DNA of 64,000 nucleotides from Idiomarina xiamenensis 10-D-4. Lineage in GTDB: Bacteria > Pseudomonadota > Gammaproteobacteria > Enterobacterales > Alteromonadaceae. Below the pieces are notes generated by a model. That model did not search any database, was not told the DNA's origin, and saw only the letters and a list, made by a program, of their open reading frames with translations. Shown piece by piece: positions 58,746 to 64,000 of the stretch; position 1 is the first letter of the stretch; each line of letters begins with the position of its first letter. The position numbers and the translations under genes were made by a program. Location of the stretch: positions 62,001 to 126,000 of the forward strand of contig NZ_AMRG01000004.1 in NCBI RefSeq assembly GCF_000299895.1. The letters run 5' to 3'.

Positions 58746-59365
58746 CGCTGTGGTGGTTGCTGTTGCTGCTGTTCCTGTTCGTCAGCGGCTTGTTGTTGAC
58801 GCAACTGCAATTGCTGCTGATGATCGAGAATGAACGATTGCACCTGACGCCGCTGTTGATTGGCGTCGGTAGCCTGATTAGTGGTGACAGTGTTCCAACT
58901 AACCGGCGCACGTCCACCGATGGGATTAGTTACCCAAGCCGGTTGCATGGCTTCTTCAGCAGTACCGGCTTCTGGCGTTTGTAACTGCTGTACCGAAACC
59001 ACCGCTACTGCAGCGACACTAGCTGCTACCGCCAATTTCGCCGCCGGTTGCATCCAGCGCATCGCCGCACGCCGTAACGCACCGCTACGCGCACGTAAAT
59101 CCGGTTGCAACGCCTCACCATCGTCCTGACCCGGTAGGGGCTGGTCGTCAGCACCGACACCGGCGGCAATGGCTTGACTCACTTGCGCACTGATATCAAG
59201 CGTTTGCGACGGCTGACTTTCGCCACGCATGACGCTGCCTATCAGGCTATAACGTTGCCATTGCTGTTGTGCGGCCTCATCGGCTAACAGCTGCGCTAAC
59301 GCTTGTGAGTCTTCAACGTCGTTATCGAGCAACGCTGACACATATTGTAAGCCTTTATCAGACAT
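58742..59365 (-). CDS. rseA: Anti-sigmaE factor RseA
   Basis: RseA is a membrane anti-sigma factor that holds sigmaE. The 207-residue protein has a cytoplasmic N-terminal domain (SDKGLQYVSALLDNDV; DEAAQQQWQRYSLIGSVMRG), a transmembrane helix near 107-125 (AKLAVAASVAAVAVVSV), and a periplasmic tail. The tail is Gln-rich (HQQQLQLRQQQAADEQEQ), the region cut by DegS and bound by RseB. It follows rpoE by 17 bp. Confidence 0.94.
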   Translation of the reverse strand: MSDKGLQYVSALLDNDVEDSQALAQLLADEAAQQQWQRYSLIGSVMRGESQPSQTLDISAQVSQAIAAGVGADDQPLPGQDDGEALQPDLRARSGALRRAAMRWMQPAAKLAVAASVAAVAVVSVQQLQTPEAGTAEEAMQPAWVTNPIGGRAPVSWNTVTTNQATDANQQRRQVQSFILDHQQQLQLRQQQAADEQEQQQQQPPQR

Positions 59366-59382
59366 ACTATTTCCTCGGCTAA

Positions 59383-59961
59383 CTACCGCTGTAACAGCGG
59401 CCGTAGTTGGTTATCAATTGCTTCGCGGGCGCGGAAGATTCGCGAACGAACGGTGCCGATTGGGCAATCCATTTCGATAGCAATCTCTTCATAGCCCATG
59501 CCTTCGATTTCACGCAATGTAATGGCACGACGTAAATCTTCTGGCAATTCATCGATGGTTCGCATAACCACGTCACGAATCTCATCGGTTAACAACATAC
59601 TTTCTGGTGATGAGTTATCTTTTAACGCACCACTACCCTCGTAAAATTCAGCCTCATCAGCATCAATATCCGACGCTGGAGGCTTACGTCCCTGCGCAAC
59701 TAAATGATTTTTTGCCGTATTCACAGCAATGCGATACAACCATGTGTAAAAAGCGCTATCGCCGCGAAACCGGGGCAACGCCCGATAAGCTTTGATAAAA
59801 GCTTCCTGTGCCACATCGGCAACATCTCCCGGCTGCTTAACATAACGGGAAATCAGGCTCATCACTTTGTGCTGGTACTTCTTTACGAGCAAGTCAAATG
59901 CTGCTTGTTCACCGCGCTGGACACGCTCAACCAGCAGCTTATCAGTCTCTTGTTCGCTCAT
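59383..59961 (-). CDS. rpoE: RNA polymerase sigmaE factor
   Basis: The ECF sigma factor for envelope stress (outer-membrane protein folding). The 192-residue protein has region 2 (FDLLVKKYQHKVMSLISRYV, DVADVAQEAFIKAYRALPRF) and region 4 (ITLREIEGMGYEEIAIEMDC). Its own promoter carries a sigmaE-type recognition sequence, so it is autoregulated. It heads rpoE-rseA-rseB-rseC and is divergent from nadB, as in E. coli. Confidence 0.97.
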   Translation of the reverse strand: MSEQETDKLLVERVQRGEQAAFDLLVKKYQHKVMSLISRYVKQPGDVADVAQEAFIKAYRALPRFRGDSAFYTWLYRIAVNTAKNHLVAQGRKPPASDIDADEAEFYEGSGALKDNSSPESMLLTDEIRDVVMRTIDELPEDLRRAITLREIEGMGYEEIAIEMDCPIGTVRSRIFRAREAIDNQLRPLLQR

Positions 59962-60026
59962 CCGAGCCCGTTCTCCTCGACTCCCGATTATTTTTATAGG
60001 TGGCGGCCCGAAGCGTTGTTACAGGC

Positions 60027-60054
60027 ATAGACCGACACATTTTGAAAAAGTTTC
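60027..60054 (-). promoter_or_regulatory. SigmaE-type autoregulatory promoter of rpoE
   Basis: Minus-strand GAAACTT (60048-60054), exactly 16 bp, then TCTAT (60027-60031), against the sigmaE consensus GGAACTT-N16-TCTRA. The -35 matches 6 of 7 and is in the same context (AACTTTTTCAAAA) as E. coli rpoE P2. Start near 60021, about 60 bases before the ATG. Confidence 0.85.
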
Positions 60055-60080
60055 GCAATCAATAATCAAAAGAGTAAAAT
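60052..60080 (+). promoter_or_regulatory. Candidate sigma70 promoter of nadB
   Basis: TTCGCA (60052-60057), 17-bp spacer, TAAAAT (60075-60080), 27 bases before the nadB ATG. Its -35 overlaps the sigmaE -35 of rpoE on the other strand. Confidence 0.4.
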
Positions 60081-60107
60081 CGTTAAAAATTCATAATCGG
60101 TACTGTA

Positions 60108-61763
60108 ATGGAACAAGCAGCCAATTATCAATGCGACGTACTCATTATTGGTAGCGGCGCCGCCGGCTTAACCTTAGCGTTACAACTGGCAGACGACGCC
60201 CATGTCATGGTGCTTAGTAAAGGACCGCTCACGGAAGGCTCGACCTTTTACGCACAAGGCGGCATAGCTGCCGTGTTCGACGAGGGTGACAGCATCGAGA
60301 GTCATATCGAAGACACCCTAGTCGCTGGAGCAGGCCTTTGTGACCGCGCTGCGGTGGAGTATACCACACAGCACGCAAAAGAAAGCCTGCAATGGCTAAT
60401 CGACATCGGTGTTGGTTTTGATCAGCTCGACAGCGTTAACGGTGAGCCGCGTTATCACTTGAACCGCGAAGGCGGTCATAGTCATCGCCGCATTCTACAT
60501 GCCGCCGATGCCACCGGCCGCGCCGTGCAAACCACCCTACTTGAGCAAGTACGGCAACATCCGAACATCGAGTTACTCGAGAGTTATAACGCAGTCGACT
60601 TGATCACCGGGCGCCAGTTAGGGCGAGAAGCAGGCTGTTATGGCGCCTACATTTGGAACCGCAAACGCGAACAGGTAGAAACCGTCGCGGCGCGTTTTGT
60701 TGCATTGGCCACCGGCGGCGCCAGCAAAGTGTATCAATACACCAGCAACCCCGATGTCGCTAGCGGTGATGGCATCGCCATGGCCTGGCGTGCTGGCTGT
60801 CGAGTCAGCAACATGGAGTTTAATCAGTTTCATCCAACCTGCTTGTATCATCCTAGCGCTCAAACATTTTTGCTAACCGAGGCCTTGCGTGGTGAAGGCG
60901 CTATCCTTAAACGCCCTGATGGTAGCCGTTTTATGCCGCAGTTTCATGAGTTGGCCGAGCTTGCACCACGAGATGTGGTGGCGCGCGCCATCGACTATGA
61001 AATGAAACGTTTGGGGGCAGATTGCATGTATTTAGATATATCGCATAAACCCGCTGATTTTATTAAAGAGCACTTCCCCACCATTTATCAAAAATGCTTA
61101 AGTCTTGGCATTGATATGACGCAGCAACCGTTACCGGTGGTGCCAGCAGCGCATTATACCTGTGGTGGCGTACGTACAGACTTAAACGCGCACACCGATT
61201 TGCCAGGCCTATACGCGATTGGCGAAGTGGCTTACACCGGCTTACATGGCGCCAATCGCATGGCCAGTAATTCGTTACTGGAATGTTTAGTCTTTGCCCG
61301 CGCCGCCGCTGCCGATATGCGCGAACGTCTCGCCGATAAACCTCGCTTGACTCATTTGCCGGCATGGGACGAAAGCTTGGTCGGCAACTCTGACGAGGAA
61401 GTTGTCATTCAGCACAATTGGCACGAACTACGCTTATTTATGTGGGATTACGTCGGTATTGTGCGAACCACTAAACGATTAGAGCGTGCCTTACATCGTA
61501 TTCAGTTATTACAGCAAGAAATCCACGAGTATTACGCCAATTTCCGCGTTAGTAATAACTTGCTTGAGCTGCGCAACTTAGTACAAGTAGCAGAGCTAAT
61601 CGTACGCAGTGCGATGCAGCGTAAAGAGAGCCGCGGTTTACATTATACGCTGGATTATCCTGACCTATTGCCACAAGCCGAACCCACCACTCTGGTCCCG
61701 CGCCGCCAATTTAGCAAACAGCGCCTGATGCAGCGCCAATCGTCATGGCTAAATTGCCAATAG
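60108..61763 (+). CDS. nadB: L-aspartate oxidase
   Basis: It oxidises L-aspartate to iminoaspartate, the first step of de novo NAD synthesis. The 551-residue flavoprotein has the FAD dinucleotide motif GSGAAG (15-20), QGGIAAVFD, the active-site [26 protein letters not shown] and the C-terminal FAD/helical region ([20 protein letters not shown]). E. coli NadB has 540 residues. It is divergent from rpoE, the same neighbour as in E. coli. nadA is outside the window. Confidence 0.97.
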   Translation: MEQAANYQCDVLIIGSGAAGLTLALQLADDAHVMVLSKGPLTEGSTFYAQGGIAAVFDEGDSIESHIEDTLVAGAGLCDRAAVEYTTQHAKESLQWLIDIGVGFDQLDSVNGEPRYHLNREGGHSHRRILHAADATGRAVQTTLLEQVRQHPNIELLESYNAVDLITGRQLGREAGCYGAYIWNRKREQVETVAARFVALATGGASKVYQYTSNPDVASGDGIAMAWRAGCRVSNMEFNQFHPTCLYHPSAQTFLLTEALRGEGAILKRPDGSRFMPQFHELAELAPRDVVARAIDYEMKRLGADCMYLDISHKPADFIKEHFPTIYQKCLSLGIDMTQQPLPVVPAAHYTCGGVRTDLNAHTDLPGLYAIGEVAYTGLHGANRMASNSLLECLVFARAAAADMRERLADKPRLTHLPAWDESLVGNSDEEVVIQHNWHELRLFMWDYVGIVRTTKRLERALHRIQLLQQEIHEYYANFRVSNNLLELRNLVQVAELIVRSAMQRKESRGLHYTLDYPDLLPQAEPTTLVPRRQFSKQRLMQRQSSWLNCQ

Positions 61764-62008
61764 CCGAGCCATAGCCAGCAACCGTTCGAAGCGGATTTAA
61801 CGCCAACGGATTTAATCAGCTTCAGTATAAGCAAAAAGTCACAGATAAGCGGTGGCTGCATTAACACGTAGGTAGCCGCAGCATGCTGTCGACAGTCAGG
61901 CAAGTGAATGTAGCTCGCGCAATCATCGAACATGATCGCGCGCCAGCGACAAGGCTTGTTGAACGCTATGGTATAACGCTGCATATCACGTTTAGCCGTA
62001 AGCGGCAA
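61655..62008 (-). CDS. Possible YgfX/CptA-like protein, overlapping the nadB 3' end
   Basis: A 117-residue frame starts 4 bp after the sdhE stop and runs 109 bp into the end of nadB on the opposite strand. YgfX (CptA), the partner of SdhE/YgfY, normally occupies this place. The tail [20 protein letters not shown] is like the YgfX C-terminal WxxLRRxL pattern. The usual two N-terminal transmembrane helices are not clear: only [17 protein letters not shown] is hydrophobic. The start would be TTG (62008) or ATG (61984). It may be a real divergent gene, a decayed one, or chance. Confidence 0.4.
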   Translation of the reverse strand: MPLTAKRDMQRYTIAFNKPCRWRAIMFDDCASYIHLPDCRQHAAATYVLMQPPLICDFLLILKLIKSVGVKSASNGCWLWLGYWQFSHDDWRCIRRCLLNWRRGTRVVGSACGNRSG

Positions 62009-62012
62009 CTGG

Positions 62013-62288
62013 TTAGACTTTAACGCGTGATAAAATCAGTTGTACCATGCTATTTAACTCGGCATCTGGGCATTGTTGGTGACCCATAAACCAAGCGAAT
62101 AAATCGGGGTCATCGCAGGTTAACAAACGTCGAAATATATCCTGCTGTTTTAGATCGAGTTCGTCGTAAGCTTCTTCCACAAATGGCAAAAACAACACAT
62201 CAAGCTCCAACATGCCGCGTCGGCAAGCCCAACGCAAGCGGCCCTTGTTACCTTTTAAAGAATCGGCTGACTGCTTTAATTCGAACAT
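62013..62288 (-). CDS. sdhE: FAD assembly factor SdhE
   Basis: It promotes covalent flavin attachment to succinate dehydrogenase/fumarate reductase. The 91-residue protein has the family signature RGMLELD (24-30) and an acidic EEAYDELDLKQQDIF stretch. It was earlier named YgfY/CptB. It is divergent from ygfZ, with an 88-bp gap. Confidence 0.95.
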   Translation of the reverse strand: MFELKQSADSLKGNKGRLRWACRRGMLELDVLFLPFVEEAYDELDLKQQDIFRRLLTCDDPDLFAWFMGHQQCPDAELNSMVQLILSRVKV

Positions 62289-62376
62289 CTTTCATCCCCA
62301 AGTTTAACAAACGACACTTGTAATCCGTGATTTAGCCCCAATACTGATGGGTAACATCCTAAACCGAGGTACTGTC

Positions 62377-63315
62377 GTGGTTGAGCTAACTCAAGAGTTT
62401 ACCAAAGCGTCGCCCGAAATCGTAACGGTTTCGTTAGACGATTACGGCGTTATCAGCGTTTCTGGTGATGACGCGAAAATGTTTTTGCAAGGCCAATTAA
62501 CCTGCGATGTTGAGCAACTAAGCGAACAAGGCTGGGTTTATGGTGCGCATTGCGATAACAAAGGTAAAACCCTGAGTGCTTTTTGGCTGACACGGTGGCA
62601 ACAGCAATGGTTGCTTATTCAGCCGCGTAGTAGTTTAGCAGAATCCTTGGCGCAGCTGAAAAAGTTCGGCGTTTTCAGTCGAGTTGAAATCAGCGATGCT
62701 ACTGACCGCTGGCATTTCTCAGGGGCGTTTGGTAGCACCGTTTGCCAATTGCTAGCCGATCGCACGGGGCTAGCGATTAGCGATAAACCCGGTGCACAAG
62801 CCGCTAACGACCAGCATTTAGTGTTGACTATCGGCGACAGCCCTTGTCAATTATTGCTGTTAAGCGAAGCTGCCTTACCGCACGAGTACCCGGCTATTTA
62901 TTGGCACGCATTGGAAAATGAACGCGTTCGTGCCAGACTAGATCCGATAAGCGTTGGCGAGTATGTGCCGCAAATGCTCAATTTGCAGGCGTTGCAGGCC
63001 ATTAGCTTTACCAAAGGATGTTATATCGGCCAGGAGACCGTTGCCCGTATGAAATATTTGGGCAAACAAAAGCGTGCGCTCTTCCGAGCTACCGGGAAAG
63101 CGCATAATGTTAGCAATGGCGATACGCTTGAGCGTGCTGTTGCTGATAATTGGCGTCGAGCCGGCGTGGTAATTAATGCAGTGAACCGCGCCGATGATCA
63201 AGTAGACGTACTATTGGTGCTACCGAGCGATAGCGAAGTCGGCAACAATTTACGCGTGCAAGGTCAGGACGAGAGTCTTCTGGAAATACACCCACTGCCT
63301 TATCAATTGGATTAA
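62377..63315 (+). CDS. ygfZ: YgfZ, folate-binding iron-sulfur cluster repair/assembly protein
   Basis: A tetrahydrofolate-dependent protein needed for some Fe-S enzymes such as MiaB. The signature KGCYIGQETVARM includes the redox cysteine of the family (K-G-C-[FY]-x-G-Q-E). It is a GcvT-fold protein of about 310 residues. I start at GTG 62377 because GAGGT lies 6 bases upstream; an in-frame ATG at 62347 without a ribosome site would add ten residues. The following slyD is 3 bp away. Confidence 0.9.
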   Translation: MVELTQEFTKASPEIVTVSLDDYGVISVSGDDAKMFLQGQLTCDVEQLSEQGWVYGAHCDNKGKTLSAFWLTRWQQQWLLIQPRSSLAESLAQLKKFGVFSRVEISDATDRWHFSGAFGSTVCQLLADRTGLAISDKPGAQAANDQHLVLTIGDSPCQLLLLSEAALPHEYPAIYWHALENERVRARLDPISVGEYVPQMLNLQALQAISFTKGCYIGQETVARMKYLGKQKRALFRATGKAHNVSNGDTLERAVADNWRRAGVVINAVNRADDQVDVLLVLPSDSEVGNNLRVQGQDESLLEIHPLPYQLD

Positions 63316-63318
63316 TTT

Positions 63319-63810
63319 ATGAGCGAAGTTATTGCGCAAGACAAAGTTGTCGCCATCAATTACAGCGTTAAAACTGGTGAAGGACAGCTGCTGGACGAGT
63401 CTAAAGAAGGCGCGCCGTTAAGCTTTATTTTTGGTCGCGGCATGTTAATTCCCGGCTTAGAGAAAGCGTTAGAGGGCAAAACAGTTGGCGATAAGTTCAG
63501 CGCTGAAATCGCGTCACAAGACGCTTACGGCGAGCGCCATGACGGTTTAATTCAAACCGTTCCGCGGCAAATGTTTGGCGATAACGAAGTGGCTCCCGGC
63601 ATGCAATTCCGTGCTAGCACCGACCAAGGTGAGCAGTCAGTTGTTATCGTTGATGTCAGCGACGAAGAAGTCACCGTCGATGGTAACCACCCATTAGCAG
63701 GCGTCGATTTGGCGTTTGACGTGGAAGTTGTTGAAGTACGCGAAGCGTCAGCTTCTGAGCTGGATCATGGTCATGTGCATGGCCCAGACGGCGAACATCA
63801 CGACCATTAA
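63319..63810 (+). CDS. slyD: FKBP-type peptidyl-prolyl isomerase SlyD
   Basis: A prolyl isomerase and chaperone also used in nickel delivery to hydrogenase. The 163-residue protein has the FKBP core (VAINYSVKTGEGQLLDES, FIFGRGMLIPGLEKALEG), the insert-in-flap domain (about 75-130), and a His/Asp-rich tail (HGHVHGPDGEHHDH) that can bind metals. The tail is much shorter than in E. coli SlyD. FklB/FkpB paralogues lack this tail. No clear terminator is seen after it. Confidence 0.93.
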   Translation: MSEVIAQDKVVAINYSVKTGEGQLLDESKEGAPLSFIFGRGMLIPGLEKALEGKTVGDKFSAEIASQDAYGERHDGLIQTVPRQMFGDNEVAPGMQFRASTDQGEQSVVIVDVSDEEVTVDGNHPLAGVDLAFDVEVVEVREASASELDHGHVHGPDGEHHDH

Positions 63811-63863
63811 TCAATCCCTTAATGGTGTCTCCGCCAGTTTTAACTTAATCGTATCGCTCGACG

Positions 63864-64000
63864 TTAATCTTGTTGCGATTCTGCCCAAGCTTTAGGGTCG
63901 TAATCAGCCCCCTCAAACAGCACAATATAATCGTCATCCTCGGCCAATCGAATGGCGACGTCAAACTCACCGGATTGTTGCTGCTGTTGCTTATCTGATT
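63864..64000 (-). CDS. Unrecognised protein, only the C-terminus visible
   Basis: A minus-strand frame runs into the window edge from a TAA at 63864-63866. The visible 45 residues begin SDKQQQQQSGEFDVAIRLAE and end EGADYDPKAWAESQQD. It is acidic, with a short Gln run. There is no stop in between. The family is unknown to me; the gene starts beyond 64000. Confidence 0.6.
   Translation of the reverse strand, partial: SDKQQQQQSGEFDVAIRLAEDDDYIVLFEGADYDPKAWAESQQD

Overview
The window is a compact, gene-dense stretch (roughly half G+C by eye) of a gammaproteobacterial chromosome. The gene order points to Alteromonadales, possibly Idiomarinaceae; this is an inference from synteny and gene content, not a measured placement. 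Both ends cut through genes. I found no rRNA, tRNA, insertion sequence, integrase or CRISPR array.

Region 1 (1-8200) is an amino-acid catabolism block: maiA(partial)-fah-hmgA-hpd for tyrosine/homogentisate degradation, tyrR, phhB-phhA for phenylalanine hydroxylation, and a methionine gamma-lyase. All run on the minus strand. Three TyrR-box-like palindromes, upstream of hpd, in the tyrR promoter and upstream of the lyase gene, suggest one TyrR regulon.

Region 2 (8245-18726) is envelope stress and peptide transport: ycjF-ycjX-pspC-pspB-pspA on minus, divergent pspF, then sapABCDF on plus. The pspA/pspF spacer has a plausible sigma54 promoter, an IHF site and upstream inverted repeats.

Region 3 (18794-30588) is more mixed: putP, an A+T-rich islet with two unrecognised small genes, a membrane protein, a 14-bp repeat array, a RssA-like patatin, an EAL-HDOD protein, a PPP-type phosphatase, a dGTPase-like HD hydrolase, an old-yellow-enzyme homologue with a divergent LysR regulator, and a DUF885 lipoprotein.

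Region 4 (30830-57125) is conserved housekeeping: recA (LexA box inside its promoter), pncC, mutS, rpoS-nlpD-yqaA-pcm-surE-truD-ispF-ispD-ftsB, a TauE-like permease, an unrecognised gene, eno, pyrG, mazG, relA, rlmD, pdxJ, recO, era, rnc, lepB and lepA. Many neighbours overlap by 1-30 bp, implying long coupled operons.

Region 5 (57292-64000) holds rseC-rseB-rseA-rpoE with a sigmaE-type autoregulatory promoter, divergent nadB, sdhE with a possible ygfX-like gene overlapping the nadB end, ygfZ, slyD and a truncated minus-strand gene. I did not find a clearly new multi-gene system. The best candidates for something undescribed are the A+T-rich two-gene islet (20398-21183), the 14-bp repeat array after rssA, the inclusion of methionine gamma-lyase in the TyrR regulon, and the unusual Walker B of TyrR.
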